Source of the DNA: Thermasporomyces composti
GTDB lineage: Bacteria; Actinomycetota; Actinomycetes; Propionibacteriales; Actinopolymorphaceae
DNA: 64,000 nt
Assembly: GCF_003386795.1 (NCBI RefSeq)
Contig: NZ_QTUC01000001.1
Span: 1,364,001-1,428,000, forward strand
Direction: 5' to 3'
This document shows, piece after piece, positions 55,101 to 63,119 of the stretch. How positions within the stretch are numbered: the first letter of the stretch is position 1; every line of letters starts with the position of its first letter. The notes under the pieces were generated by a model, which worked only from the letters and a program-made list of their open reading frames with translations, did no database searches and was not told where the DNA came from. Both the position numbers and the translations under genes were made by a program.

Positions 55101-55484
55101 GAACGCCGGCCGGCTCCACCTGGAATCCCGGCCGGCCTCGTCGACGACTCGCACCGCCCACGCGTAACGGGTGCGCGACTCCAGCGGGGTGCCGGAATAG
55201 GCCACGTCGACAGTCCGGGCGGACTCGACAATTCCGGTGTCCCAGACCGCCGCAAGATCTTCATTTCCGGGATCGACGGTAATGACGTCTCCGGAATTAT
55301 TCGACGTCACCAGATCGGACGGGACCTTCACGACCCGGATCCGGTAGGCGCGTTGGGCCCGACCACGACCGGTACCGGCCAGCTTCCAGGCCAGTAACGG
55401 CTGTGGCTCGTCAAGTCCGAGAGGGAAGGGAACACGCTCGGTTCGAAGGTCGTAAGGCCGAAGAGGACTTGGGGATTTCTCCAC
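52179..55484 (-). CDS. alpha-L-rhamnosidase, GH78
   Basis: 1101 residues without signal peptide, so it acts on imported oligosaccharides in the cytoplasm. Order: an N-terminal Ig-like domain with P-L-L-AWKL, an inserted beta domain of ~120 residues, the Bac_rhamnosid_N carbohydrate-binding domain (YLRREFSIASPVRRARLYATALGLYEARLNG), a second beta domain, and the (alpha/alpha)6 catalytic barrel. The general acid lies in TDCPQRDERLGWTGDAQVF (E673), and MWERWDSW is the other conserved barrel motif. It releases L-rhamnose, matching the rha operon 17 kb away. GTG start at 55484, weak ribosome site. It is divergent from a LacI gene across a shared operator-like site. Confidence 0.95.
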   Translation of the reverse strand: MEKSPSPLRPYDLRTERVPFPLGLDEPQPLLAWKLAGTGRGRAQRAYRIRVVKVPSDLVTSNNSGDVITVDPGNEDLAAVWDTGIVESARTVDVAYSGTPLESRTRYAWAVRVVDEAGRDSRWSRPAFFETGLLTEDDWREGVEARWIGSPAETGMDGALSLDAVSVDGGRRRDIVRIWLPSAGPVGESGPVTSLDPTGARFRTVAVVPDGRRVVRVRLLADATPAAVTAYLNDVQVPVDGSDIDPGVVRAGANVLAVAVDAPAGATVPPALAVRLQIDLEDASPVVVVSDGTWRCRDLDADVDGWRAAEYDDAAWPLAEEVGQHGTAPHGRSPLTYRPSPYLRREFSIASPVRRARLYATALGLYEARLNGVRVGDHRLTPGWTDYDVRVPYQTYDVTDLVHEGANTIGAVLADGWYAGNVCWFGPFQYGDRRWFRARLEVEHVDGTRTVIVTDDSWTVGEGATRYADLQNGEVVDARLEPLGWDRPGFDDHAWSRVVVGEPTHGRLEAQVAPPIRVTREVRPVRVERRPSGRYLVDFGQNLVGWLRLRVRGEAGTRLLFRHAEVLDHRGELYVEALRSARATDEYILRGDPEGEVFEPRFTVHGFRFAEVVGHPGGLAADDITALVAHADMAQIGELRCSDARLNQLQHNIVWGQRGNFLTVPTDCPQRDERLGWTGDAQVFASTAAFNYDVRTFFRKWLRDLRDAQRPDGAVPHVAPDVLTRHALRSGDGRAAAGAAGWGDAIAVVPWEVLRAYGDRRLVAETLDAVKAWLDYLTAHSADFVRPDEGFADWLAPTPTPRDLVATAFFAYAAKLAARLAAELGRPDDQARYEELYAKVRAAFRRRYVRGGGAVVSGTQTAYVLALHFGLLDPDEEPRAARRLVDEIASRNWHLATGFLGTPYLLPVLSRFGYDDVAFRLLTQDTFPSWLYPIVHGDATTMWERWDSWSDSRGFQDPNMTSFNHYAYGAVGEWMYQTLGGIAPGEPGYRHIVVRPRVGGGLTWAEASLETVHGPVTTHWRLVDGTFALDVTIPPNTTAEVWLPCGSELHATEGGRALRESAGLVVDEHAGKETGETVVRVGSGSYAFVVSSPTVVGPVDG

Positions 55485-55511
55485 GTCGGACCGCCCGCGT
55501 CGAGGAGGTGC

Positions 55512-55523
55512 TGAAACCTTTCA
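55512..55523. promoter_or_regulatory. LacI-type operator between the rhamnosidase and LacI genes
   Basis: TGAAACCTTTCA is a near-palindromic 12-mer located 28 bases upstream of the rhamnosidase start in an A/T-rich stretch (TTTCAAAGAAATA). It differs from the site upstream of rhaM (34938) at two positions, and both derive from TGAAACGTTTCA. This placement suits repression of the rhamnosidase and autoregulation of the LacI gene. Confidence 0.6.
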
Positions 55524-55627
55524 AAGAAATACTCGATCGACGCTATTGTCACCTCGTCGAGGCTGTCAAGGTTCTATCCTGTCGTTCCCACGTCGGAAGC
55601 GCTCGTTGTCGTTCTCATGGGAGGTGC

Positions 55628-56707
55628 ATGGTGGCGACAACCGCATCACAACGGGGGCCCTCTCATGCGCCCCCTGGTCGCCGGAGCATCCGCGACGTCG
55701 CTGAGCTCGCTGGCGTGTCGGTCGGCACGGTCTCCAACGTCCTCAACCGACCCTCCCTGGTCGCGCGGGAGACCCGCGAGAAGGTGGAGGCCGCGATCGC
55801 CACGCTGGGTTTCGTCCGCAACGGGTCGGCCCGCCAGCTACGAGCCGGGACCAGCCGCACGGTCGGCGCGATCGTCCTCGATATCGCCAACCCGTTCTTC
55901 ACCGACGTCGCGCGAGGTATCGAGGACCGCCTCGCCGAGGACGACCACATCCTCATCCTCGCCAGCTCCGACGAGCGCGTGGAGAAGGAGCGCCGCTACC
56001 TTCGCTTGCTCGAGGAGCAGGGCGTGTGTGGGGTGTTGATCAGCCCGGCTGAGGACGACCTCCACTGGCTCGACCAGACACGCGCCCGCGGCACCGCGGT
56101 GGTCCTGCTCGACCGCACCAGCCCGAACGACACCATGTGCTCGGTCGCGGTCGACGACGTCCGGGGTGCCGAGCTCGCAGCCACCCACCTCATCGAGCTA
56201 GGCCATCGCCGGATCGGCTTCGTCAACGGCCCCATCAAGATCCGCCAGTGCGCGGACCGCCGCAAGGGAGTCCGCAAGGCGTTGCGCTCGGCTCGCCTGC
56301 CGATCAGTGAGTGCCTCGTCGAGGTCACCACGGCCGCCCTCAACGCCGACGGCGGTGAGGAGGCCCTGCGCGTCCTGCTCGACGAGCCGGATCCGGTCAC
56401 CGCCATCTTCTGCGTCAACGACCTCACCGCCCTCGGTGTCCTGCGTGGTCTGCGCCGCCGCGGCCTGCGCATACCCGACGACATGTCCGTCGTGGGCTAC
56501 GACGACGTGGAGTTCGCGGCGGTCTTGACCACGCCGCTCACCTCGGTCCGTCAGCCCCGCTACCAGATCGGCCGGGCCGCCGCCGAGCTCCTGCTCGCCG
56601 AGGCGAGACGCCGCGATCACGAGCATCAGCAGGTCCTCTTCCAGCCGGAGCTCGTGGTCCGCGACTCCAGCGGTCCAGCGCCCAGGACGAAGCGCCGGAG
56701 TGCGTAG
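55628..56707 (+). CDS. LacI-family regulator, probable rhamnose/rhamnoside repressor
   Basis: 359 residues from ATG 55628 with GGGAGG upstream. The DNA-binding domain is SIRDVAELAGVSVGTVSNVLNRPSLVARETREKV (~20-55) with the hinge helix SARQLRAG. The effector domain starts GAIVLDIANPFFTDVARGIE, has HRRIGFVNGP and CVNDLTALGVLRGLRRRGLRIPDDMSVVGYDDV, and ends near 345. Divergence from the GH78 gene and an operator-like site shared in form with the rha operon make it the likely controller of rhamnose genes, relieved by rhamnose or a rhamnoside. That assignment is inference. Confidence 0.9.
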   Translation: MVATTASQRGPSHAPPGRRSIRDVAELAGVSVGTVSNVLNRPSLVARETREKVEAAIATLGFVRNGSARQLRAGTSRTVGAIVLDIANPFFTDVARGIEDRLAEDDHILILASSDERVEKERRYLRLLEEQGVCGVLISPAEDDLHWLDQTRARGTAVVLLDRTSPNDTMCSVAVDDVRGAELAATHLIELGHRRIGFVNGPIKIRQCADRRKGVRKALRSARLPISECLVEVTTAALNADGGEEALRVLLDEPDPVTAIFCVNDLTALGVLRGLRRRGLRIPDDMSVVGYDDVEFAAVLTTPLTSVRQPRYQIGRAAAELLLAEARRRDHEHQQVLFQPELVVRDSSGPAPRTKRRSA

Positions 56708-56710
56708 CGC

Positions 56711-57562
56711 TCACCGGCGCATCGCGAGAACGCGGCGGACCGGGACCGCGACCTCCACCCCGACCGCGCGCTCCCTCCGTTCCTCTCCACGGTGGGAACG
56801 GCTGCCATGGGCTCGTCCGGCGCCGGCTCTGGCGGCTCGCTCGGCGAGCCACCGCACCGCCGACCGCCGACGTTCCTCGGTCACATCCGGCAGGTACAGG
56901 GCGCTGAGCAAGAGCTCGGCGTCCTCCTCGCCGCGTACGCGGAACGCGAAGCGCTCTCGCGCGTCCTCGATGAGGTCGAAGCCCGCCCGGTCCAAGGCGG
57001 CGGCGAGCCCGGTGAGCTCGGCGCCACCGGGGAAGCGCGGCGGCGTCCGCAGTCGGGCCGTCAGCGGCGCCAGGACCACCAGATCGCTCAGCCGTAACGG
57101 TGCCGGCGAGGCCACCGTGGCCGCGAGCATTCCTCCAGAACGAAGGACGCGGGCGCATTCGGCGAGTGCTCGGTCGAGCGGTTGCACCACCATGAGGCCC
57201 ATCGAGCACACCACCGCGTCGAAGCTGTGGTCGGCGAAGGGAAGCGCCGTCGCGTCCGCGCACAGTGCCTGGACATCGCCACGACGCCGCGCCACACGCA
57301 GCTCGGCCATCGAGCGATCGATCCCGACGACCAGGGGGTGTGCTCGTCCTCCGTCTGGAGTCCGCTCGCTCGCGAGCTCCCGGGTCAACGGGCCGCTGCC
57401 GCACGCCAGGTCGAGCACACGCCGGCCCCGACCGGCGACCGAGCGAAGCACCCACCTGTAGGGGGTGAGGTCGCCGGCCACGCACCGGCGGAGCACCTCC
57501 TCGGTGCGTCCGGCATATCGCGCGTGGAAGGCGTCGAGGTAGGCCGACCAGTCGGAGCTCAC
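56711..57562 (-). CDS. class I SAM-dependent methyltransferase
   Basis: 283 residues. The SAM-binding motif I is VLDLACGSGPLTREL (~50-64), then VVGIDRSMAEL (motif post-I), ALCADATALPFADHSFDAVVCSMGL (motifs II/III) and LAECARVLRSGGML. The substrate is unknown. The last ~60 residues are Arg-rich and variable. The GTG start overlaps the upstream stop in GTGA (57559-57562), so it is coupled to the unknown gene before it. It is convergent with the LacI gene three bases away. Confidence 0.85.
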   Translation of the reverse strand: MSSDWSAYLDAFHARYAGRTEEVLRRCVAGDLTPYRWVLRSVAGRGRRVLDLACGSGPLTRELASERTPDGGRAHPLVVGIDRSMAELRVARRRGDVQALCADATALPFADHSFDAVVCSMGLMVVQPLDRALAECARVLRSGGMLAATVASPAPLRLSDLVVLAPLTARLRTPPRFPGGAELTGLAAALDRAGFDLIEDARERFAFRVRGEEDAELLLSALYLPDVTEERRRSAVRWLAERAARAGAGRAHGSRSHRGEERRERAVGVEVAVPVRRVLAMRR

Positions 57563-58665
57563 CGGGTGTCGTCGCGCAATGCGTCGAGGGTTTCCAGCAT
57601 CGTGTCGCGGATGGTCCGCAGCACCGTCCCCGCCCTGACCTCTCGGCCCGCGACCGCCGAGACCATGTCCGTCAGACCGGGCAGCGGCTCAGCCGCCGCT
57701 CCCGTCGTGGATGGGGGCAGCTGAGCAGACCTGGCAACGTCTTCTTGCGAAAGCTCCCTCGCCAGCAACGGGTTGGCACCGTCCTGCCACGGGCGAGTGA
57801 GCCTGACCCACGTCCGGCGCCATGCGTCAGCGATCTCCTCCGGGCTGGGGACCCCGAAGAAGTGGCCGACCGGCGCGTGGTGCCGGAGCTCCACCACCGG
57901 ACTCTCGGCGAACATGCGAGCCAGGTGAACGCGGGCGGCGAGATCGTCGCGAACGTCCTCAGGAAGCTGAGTCCAGACCGGACAGGGCGACCGGCAGACC
58001 CCAGAGAGTCGTGGCCGCCCCGGCATCGGGTGCGAGGCACATCGGGCCAGCGCGTCCGCGACTCGGGAGTGGTAACGGTCCAGGTAGGCCTGCCAACCTG
58101 GGACGTCGCCGCGGGTCGCCGTCATCACGCGGGCGCTGGCGCTGCGCTGGACGGCGTTCTGGTCGCACTCAGGCGTGCGCCCTCCCCACCGACCGCCCGG
58201 CACGGACACGAACGCCGGCAGCAGGAGCGGATCACCGGCGTGGCGCAGGACGGGCTCCCAGGCCAGGAACGGCAGGTACTCGGCGATGAGGTGGAGGAGG
58301 ACGACGACGTGGATGGGCTCCCGCCGACGCCAGCGGATCGGCAGCGCCTCCAGCATGAGCGCGTAGAGCGGGACCAGCGATCGCAGCGACCCGCGTTCGG
58401 GCTCGTCCGGCCGCCGGGGAAAGCGCGCGGCGCGGACCGGGGCGACCACCTCCTCGGGCAACGCCTTCTGGGCGGCGATGTGGTCGAAATCCTCAGCGTC
58501 CAGGTCGAGTAGTCGCTCTCCGGCAAGCGCCAAGACCTCCACCCGCTCCTTGACCGCCCCGGGCAGGTCGAGGACGCGGACGACGGTGGCGACCCCACCG
58601 AACCGATACTCGGCGAGCAAAGCCGGCAGGATGTCCGCGCCGGTGCGGGAGTGGCGCCGTCCCAC
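57559..58665 (-). CDS. conserved-looking protein of unknown function
   Basis: 368 residues from GTG 58665, but the real start may be a CTG at 58689 that overlaps the regulator stop (CTGA). That would add LTIEAFTA, which reads naturally into VGRRHSRTGADILPALLAEYRFGG. The N-terminal half is mixed alpha/beta (VVRVLDLPGAVKERVEVLALAGERLLDLDAEDFDHI), and a hydrophobic/basic middle contains RRREPIHVVVLLHLIAEYLPFLAW. The C-terminal half has a Cys/Pro segment (SGVCRSPCPVW) and AWRRTWVRLTRPW. No family is recognised. Tight coupling to a DtxR-type regulator and a methyltransferase suggests a shared, possibly metal-related, function. Confidence 0.65.
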   Translation of the reverse strand: MGRRHSRTGADILPALLAEYRFGGVATVVRVLDLPGAVKERVEVLALAGERLLDLDAEDFDHIAAQKALPEEVVAPVRAARFPRRPDEPERGSLRSLVPLYALMLEALPIRWRRREPIHVVVLLHLIAEYLPFLAWEPVLRHAGDPLLLPAFVSVPGGRWGGRTPECDQNAVQRSASARVMTATRGDVPGWQAYLDRYHSRVADALARCASHPMPGRPRLSGVCRSPCPVWTQLPEDVRDDLAARVHLARMFAESPVVELRHHAPVGHFFGVPSPEEIADAWRRTWVRLTRPWQDGANPLLARELSQEDVARSAQLPPSTTGAAAEPLPGLTDMVSAVAGREVRAGTVLRTIRDTMLETLDALRDDTR

Positions 58666-58685
58666 TGCGGTGAACGCCTCGATGG

Positions 58686-59468
58686 TCAGATCCGCTTCAC
58701 GTAGACGTGGCCCGCCTCGCGCGCAGACAGCTGGGCGGTCCGCCCGTCCGGCTGCTCGTCCCCCGGCGTCGCGTCGGACGAGCCGTCGCCGGTGACGTCC
58801 GCGGCGTCGCTTCCGGCCAACGAAACAGTCGTGCCATCAGCCGAGAGCGTCGCCGTCACGACCCGGTCCGGGAGCACACCCGCGCGTCGGAACTGTTCCA
58901 TGAGCGCCGGCATGGTCTGCAGCGGCTCGCTGATCCGCCGGATGAGCACCTTCGCCTCGCCACCCTCACCGGCCTGCTGGGCGGACGTCAGCACGTCGGT
59001 CAACGGTTCCACACCGTCCCGGAAGTCCTCCACGTCGCCGGGCTCGCCCAGCTCCTCCAGGCCGGGAATCGGGTTGCCGTACGGGGACAGTCGCGGGTGG
59101 TTCAGGATCTCGACGAGCCGACGCTCGACCTCCTCGGAGATCACGTGCTCCCAGCGACAGGCCTCGACGTGGGCGAGCTCCCAGTCCAGTCCGATCACAT
59201 CGACGAGGAGACGCTCAGCGAGGCGGTGCTTGCGCATGACTCGGGTCGCCATCTGACGACCGACGGGCGACAGCTCCAGGTGACGGTCACCCTGCACGGT
59301 GAGCAGGCCGTCGCGCTCCATCCTGGCCACCGTCTGGCTCACCGTCGGGCCGGACTGGTGCAAGCGCTCGGCGATCCGGGCCCGAAGCGGCACGATGCCC
59401 TCCTCCTCCAGCTCGAAGATGGTGCGGAGGTACATCTCGGTGGTGTCGATGAGATCGCTTTGGCTCAC
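58686..59468 (-). CDS. DtxR/IdeR-family metal-dependent regulator
   Basis: 260 residues from GTG 59468. The winged helix opens [51 protein letters not shown] (~5-55). The metal-binding/dimer domain has [40 protein letters not shown], carrying the Cys, His and Glu ligands of DtxR proteins, then [15 protein letters not shown]-terminal SH3-like FeoA region follows with an unusually long acidic insert ([20 protein letters not shown]) before the final strand. It would repress iron- or manganese-related genes when metal is bound. Metal preference cannot be read from sequence. It heads the three-gene overlapping unit. Confidence 0.92.
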   Translation of the reverse strand: MSQSDLIDTTEMYLRTIFELEEEGIVPLRARIAERLHQSGPTVSQTVARMERDGLLTVQGDRHLELSPVGRQMATRVMRKHRLAERLLVDVIGLDWELAHVEACRWEHVISEEVERRLVEILNHPRLSPYGNPIPGLEELGEPGDVEDFRDGVEPLTDVLTSAQQAGEGGEAKVLIRRISEPLQTMPALMEQFRRAGVLPDRVVTATLSADGTTVSLAGSDAADVTGDGSSDATPGDEQPDGRTAQLSAREAGHVYVKRI

Positions 59469-59694
59469 TCCGCCCTCGCCCCTTCGTGTCCCGGCGCCAT
59501 CGTCGGTCCGTGGTGGAGCTGTCGCGGTACCTCGTCATGAAGCGGAGAGTCCACCACAGGTGACTCGGCGAGATGGAATCGCTGAACTCACAGGACAGGA
59601 TACGCGTGTGCCCGACCGAAGTCGGTCACGCCCAAAACGCCGCAAAAGACCGTCAACCTCGTGGACGGCCCGAAGCGGCGTCGGCGCGCGACAC

Positions 59695-60459
59695 TCAGAC
59701 GCGCCGCTGGCCCTGTGGCGCGTACGGCGTGAGCCAGCCGCACATGCCGTAGCGTTCGGCGGGCGCCGAACAGCTGAAGACCCCACCCTGGCGCAGGTGC
59801 GACCGGTCGCCCTCGGCCAGTGCCGCGAGCTGCCGCCCCGTCTCGTCCACGACCGCCACAGGACCGCTGCGCCACCGCTCCTTCCACGTGGCGAGCCTGG
59901 GAGCGACGAGGTTCGCCGCGGCGGCGTAGAAGTCGTCGAGCGCGCTCGGTCCCTCCGCGACCACTGCGTCCCGAAGCGCGAGGAAACCCTCGACCGCGAG
60001 GTCACGACGTCGCCGGGCGGTCGGCTCGTCCCGAGGATCGGCGCGGTCGGGGCAGGACAAGCGCACGGTCGCGGCGTACCTCCCGGGGTCGGCGAGGTAC
60101 TCGGGCGGCAGGGTGAGGACCGCGTCGCCCGCCTCGGGAAGGCCGGCGTTCTGCATGACGACGAGCACCTCGAGGCCGCCGTCGTTGACCGCTCGATGGA
60201 TCACGCCCGGCGTGAACCACACGACGTCCCCCACGCCGAGCGGGACCTCCACGGCGCCATCGGGACCGAGCGTCTGCAACCGGCCACGACCGGCGACGAC
60301 CACGTAGCCCTCAGTGCAGGTCAGGTGGACGTGCGGTGAGCCGCCGCGGAGGCCGTCGACCGTGGGCCAGTCGTAGATCCGGACTCTCGACACGGCCGTG
60401 CCACCGGGGAAGCAGCCAGTGACCCCCTGCCCCGACAGCGCGAACGGCTCAACCGCCAT
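59695..60459 (-). CDS. cupin domain protein
   Basis: 254 residues. The cupin barrel (~25-125) has the metal motif GSPHVHLTCTEGYVVVAGRGRL and the second motif PLGVGDVVWFTPGVIHRAVNDGGLEVLVVM. A helical C-terminal region (~150-230, LAVEGFLALRDAVVAEGPSALDDFYAAAANLV) follows. Start ATG 60459 lies one base after the stop of the small basic gene. The family includes sugar-binding and dioxygenase cupins; downstream of a 2-hydroxyacid dehydrogenase in a LacI-controlled unit it may act on a sugar derivative. Function not assigned. Confidence 0.8.
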   Translation of the reverse strand: MAVEPFALSGQGVTGCFPGGTAVSRVRIYDWPTVDGLRGGSPHVHLTCTEGYVVVAGRGRLQTLGPDGAVEVPLGVGDVVWFTPGVIHRAVNDGGLEVLVVMQNAGLPEAGDAVLTLPPEYLADPGRYAATVRLSCPDRADPRDEPTARRRRDLAVEGFLALRDAVVAEGPSALDDFYAAAANLVAPRLATWKERWRSGPVAVVDETGRQLAALAEGDRSHLRQGGVFSCSAPAERYGMCGWLTPYAPQGQRRV

Positions 60460-60460
60460 C

Positions 60461-60577
60461 TCACTCGCTGTTCTTGCGCGCGGCGCCCTTCGCCTCGGCC
60501 TTGCGGCGCTCACGCTCGCGCTTCTTGCGAATGCGGTCCTTGACCCAACGAACCTTCGGTCGGTCTCCTCGTCCCAT
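60461..60577 (-). CDS. 38-residue highly basic protein
   Basis: A very short gene between the dehydrogenase and cupin genes, with an 11-base gap upstream and one base downstream. The product starts MGRGDRPKVRWVKDRIRKKR and continues as a Lys/Arg/Glu/Ala-rich helix to KNSE. Peptides of this GDRxxKVxWVKDRxRKK type recur in actinobacterial genomes as conserved hypotheticals. The composition suggests binding RNA or the ribosome. There is no clear Shine-Dalgarno; translation may be coupled to the dehydrogenase. Confidence 0.7.
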   Translation of the reverse strand: MGRGDRPKVRWVKDRIRKKRERERRKAEAKGAARKNSE

Positions 60578-60588
60578 GGCGGTTCAGC

Positions 60589-61605
60589 TTACGCCAAGAT
60601 CGACAGCTGTTCCCGAAGCACCGGATGGGCGAACTCTTCGCCGCGCGCGTAGCGCTCCAGCTCACTGACCGCGAGCTTCCCCATGCGGGCGACCTCGTTG
60701 CCGAGCGACCCGGCGATGTGCGGCGTCACCACGACGTTGGGCAAGGTGAACAAGGGATGCTCGGGCGGCAGCGGCTCCGGATCGGTGACGTCGAGGATCG
60801 CGTTGATGCGTCCGCTCGCGAGTTCCTCGACAAGCGCATCCGTGTCCACCAGGGCGCCCCGGGCGGTGTTGATGAGGGTGGCGCCGGCGCGCATGAGGCG
60901 CAGCCGTCGCCGGTCGACCAGGTGGAACGTCTCGGGGATGTTCGGCGCGTGGATGCTCACCACGTCGCTCGCAGCGACCAGGTCGTCGAGCTCCACCAGG
61001 CGGACGCCGAGCGCCTGCGCCTCGGCCTGGTCGACGGTCGGATCGCTGAGCAGGATGTCCACGTCGTACGACCGCAAGAGCTCGATGACCCGACGACCCA
61101 CGCGTGAGGCGCCGACGATGCCCACCGTCCTGCGGTAGTTCCCGTAGTTGGGGTACTCGGCCGCCCAGTCCCGCCGGGCGGCCTGCGCCCGATAGGTCGC
61201 CTGGATGTCGAAGGCGCGCTTGCCCGCGAGGACGATCATGGCGACGGTGTACTCGGCCACGGGAACCGCGTTGGCGGCGGCCGCCGAGGAGACCCGGAGT
61301 CCCCGTTCCCAGCACGCCTCCGTCACGATGCCCTTCACCGAGCCCGCCGCGTGGACGATCGCCCGCAGTCGTGGCGCCGAGGCGAGGACCTGCTCGTCGA
61401 CTGGAGGGCAACCCCAGCAGGTGAACAGCACCTCGGCCGAGCGCAGCGCCGCTTTCGCGGCCGGCGTGGAGAAGTCGTCGATCACCACGCCCAGGTCGAC
61501 GTCCGCGATCTGGCTGAGCCGAGCCCGCTGCTGGTCGTCGAGGAGCCGGGGCAGGTGCGCGGGTGCCATCGCGAGGACGGTCGTGGGCCGGCGTGCAGCG
61601 ACCAT
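60589..61605 (-). CDS. D-isomer-specific 2-hydroxyacid dehydrogenase
   Basis: 338 residues of the phosphoglycerate/glyoxylate reductase family. The NAD motif is TVGIVGASRVGRRVIELLRSYDVDILLSDP (~160-190). The catalytic triad is Arg in NTARGALVD, Glu in DVTDPEPLPPEHPL and His in VVTPHIAGS. It would reduce a 2-keto acid or oxidise a 2-hydroxyacid in the cytoplasm. A LacI-type palindrome lies 20 bases upstream of the ATG, and a LacI regulator gene is immediately upstream on the same strand, so it is probably induced by a sugar. Confidence 0.9.
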   Translation of the reverse strand: MVAARRPTTVLAMAPAHLPRLLDDQQRARLSQIADVDLGVVIDDFSTPAAKAALRSAEVLFTCWGCPPVDEQVLASAPRLRAIVHAAGSVKGIVTEACWERGLRVSSAAAANAVPVAEYTVAMIVLAGKRAFDIQATYRAQAARRDWAAEYPNYGNYRRTVGIVGASRVGRRVIELLRSYDVDILLSDPTVDQAEAQALGVRLVELDDLVAASDVVSIHAPNIPETFHLVDRRRLRLMRAGATLINTARGALVDTDALVEELASGRINAILDVTDPEPLPPEHPLFTLPNVVVTPHIAGSLGNEVARMGKLAVSELERYARGEEFAHPVLREQLSILA

Positions 61606-61625
61606 GGCCGCACGCTACCGGAGAA

Positions 61626-61638
61626 GCAAGCGCTTACC
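61626..61638. promoter_or_regulatory. LacI-type operator upstream of the 2-hydroxyacid dehydrogenase
   Basis: GCAAGCGCTTACC contains the perfect 8-bp core AAGCGCTT with partly symmetric flanks (minus strand GGTAAGCGCTTGC), between the LacI gene stop (61708) and the dehydrogenase start (61605). It is a strong match to CG-centred LacI operators. Confidence 0.65.
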
Positions 61639-61707
61639 AAGTGTCCGGACCTTGGCCGGAGTCGACCACGACCGCCGGCGCGGTCGAGAGGCCGTGGCAG
61701 CGAGAGA

Positions 61708-62742
61708 TCAGCCCGAGATCCGGCGGGTGCTCTCACGGATCACGACCTCGCCCCGCACCCGGACCAGCCGCTCCTTGGGCGGCGCGTCCAGCTCGAGAGC
61801 GAGCTCCCCGGCCCGCACGCCCATCTCCTCGAGGGGCAGCCGGACGGTGGTGAGAGGCGGCACCAGGTCGCGCAGCGTCTCGATGTCGTCGAACCCCGCG
61901 ATCGACAGGTCGCGCGGCACCTCGACCCCCTGCTCGCGAAACGCCGCCATCGCGCCCACGGCCATGACGTCGTTGACCGCGAAGACACAGGTGACGTCGA
62001 GCCGGCGAGCAAGGAGCTCGCGCGCCGCGTGGTACCCGCCGTCCCGGGTGAAGGCTCCCTCGACGATGGCCTCGGGCGCCAGCTCGATGCCCTTCTCCGC
62101 CAGGCCGGCCCGGAACCCGGCGAGCCGGTCGCGAGCGGTGAGGATGGATCGGGAGCCGGCGAGGACGGCGAAGCGACGGTGTCCGAGCTCGGCCAAGCGG
62201 ATGGCGAGCTCACGGGCGCCCGCGCGGTTCTCGGGGAGGACGGTGTCGGCCGGCAGCTTGTGCTGGCTGACGCAGGCGACCCGACCCCCGGTCCGACGGA
62301 AGGCCTCGATTTCCTTGGCCAGCCGCTCCGTCTGCGCCTTGTCGGCCATCCGGCTCCCGGCCAGGATCACCGCCCGGGCCCGCTGAGCGCGGAGCATGGC
62401 GACGTACTGGATCTCCCGGTTGGGATTACGAGAGGTGGTCCCGAGCGTGACGATCAGGCCTCGTTCGTCGGCGACCCGCATGACGCCGGCCGCGATGGCG
62501 GAGAAGTACGGGTCGGCGATGTCGTGGACGACCAGGCCCACGGTGGAGCTGGTTCCGCGCGCCACCGCCTGCGCATGGAGGTTCGGGGTGTAGCCCAGCT
62601 CGTCCGCGGCCTGGAGGACGAGCGCTCGGAGGTCCTCGTTGACCCGGCGCGTGCTGCCATTGAGCACTCGCGAGGCCGTCGCGAGCGAGACACCTGCACG
62701 GCGCGCGACATCGCCGAGCGTGACCACCGAGTGAGCGCTCAT
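61708..62742 (-). CDS. LacI-family transcriptional regulator
   Basis: 344 residues from ATG 62742 (GAGG about nine bases upstream; an ATG at 62793 would add 17 residues without homology). The DNA-binding domain is VTLGDVARRAGVSLATASRVLNGSTRRVNEDLRALV with hinge HAQAVARGTSSTVGLVVHDIADPYFSAIAAG. The effector domain has HRRFAVLAGS, AVNDVMAVGAMAAFREQGVEVPRDLSIAGFDDI and ends RESTRRISG. It is divergent from an NgcE-like sugar-binding protein and upstream of the dehydrogenase-cupin genes, so it likely controls both in response to an imported sugar. Confidence 0.92.
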   Translation of the reverse strand: MSAHSVVTLGDVARRAGVSLATASRVLNGSTRRVNEDLRALVLQAADELGYTPNLHAQAVARGTSSTVGLVVHDIADPYFSAIAAGVMRVADERGLIVTLGTTSRNPNREIQYVAMLRAQRARAVILAGSRMADKAQTERLAKEIEAFRRTGGRVACVSQHKLPADTVLPENRAGARELAIRLAELGHRRFAVLAGSRSILTARDRLAGFRAGLAEKGIELAPEAIVEGAFTRDGGYHAARELLARRLDVTCVFAVNDVMAVGAMAAFREQGVEVPRDLSIAGFDDIETLRDLVPPLTTVRLPLEEMGVRAGELALELDAPPKERLVRVRGEVVIRESTRRISG

Positions 62743-63119
62743 TCCACGCGTCCTCACCTGCGACGTTGACCCGATCGTGACAGTCTCCAGCATGCCGCAT
62801 CGTGGACCATGAGGGCCCGCATGGCGGCGATTTTCTCACCACCGGACGCGCTCGCCCACAACTCATCGAGACTTCCCGCGCGGGCGCTGGTGGATGAAAG
62901 TTACGACTGTGCGACGTGCGGCCGAAAACCCTTGTTGGCAACCAGGCGCGGCACTACGCTGCCTCGCACTCCACCGACAGTGTGGAGCCCTTTGTGGCGC
63001 CCGCCGAGTGAAGCCGGCACGCCTGCATCAGCCACCTCCGGCCGCGACGTGGGGGCCGCGCACCGTGGCCCTCGACCGCGGCCTTCGAGGACCCTCGTTC
63101 GCATCAGCCAGGAGGCACG
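62743..63119. promoter_or_regulatory. divergent promoter region between LacI and the binding protein
   Basis: About 377 bases with an A/T-richer central stretch (GATGAAAGTTACGACTG near 62893 and GAAAACCCTTGTTGGCAACC near 62925). GTTG-G-CAAC there is a short imperfect symmetry. No gene is visible. Promoters for both flanking genes should lie here, but I could not place one with confidence. Confidence 0.4.

Noticed and set aside
52278-55397. 1039-residue plus-strand open frame antisense to the rhamnosidase
   Set aside because: Composition is that of an antisense frame and no domain is seen.
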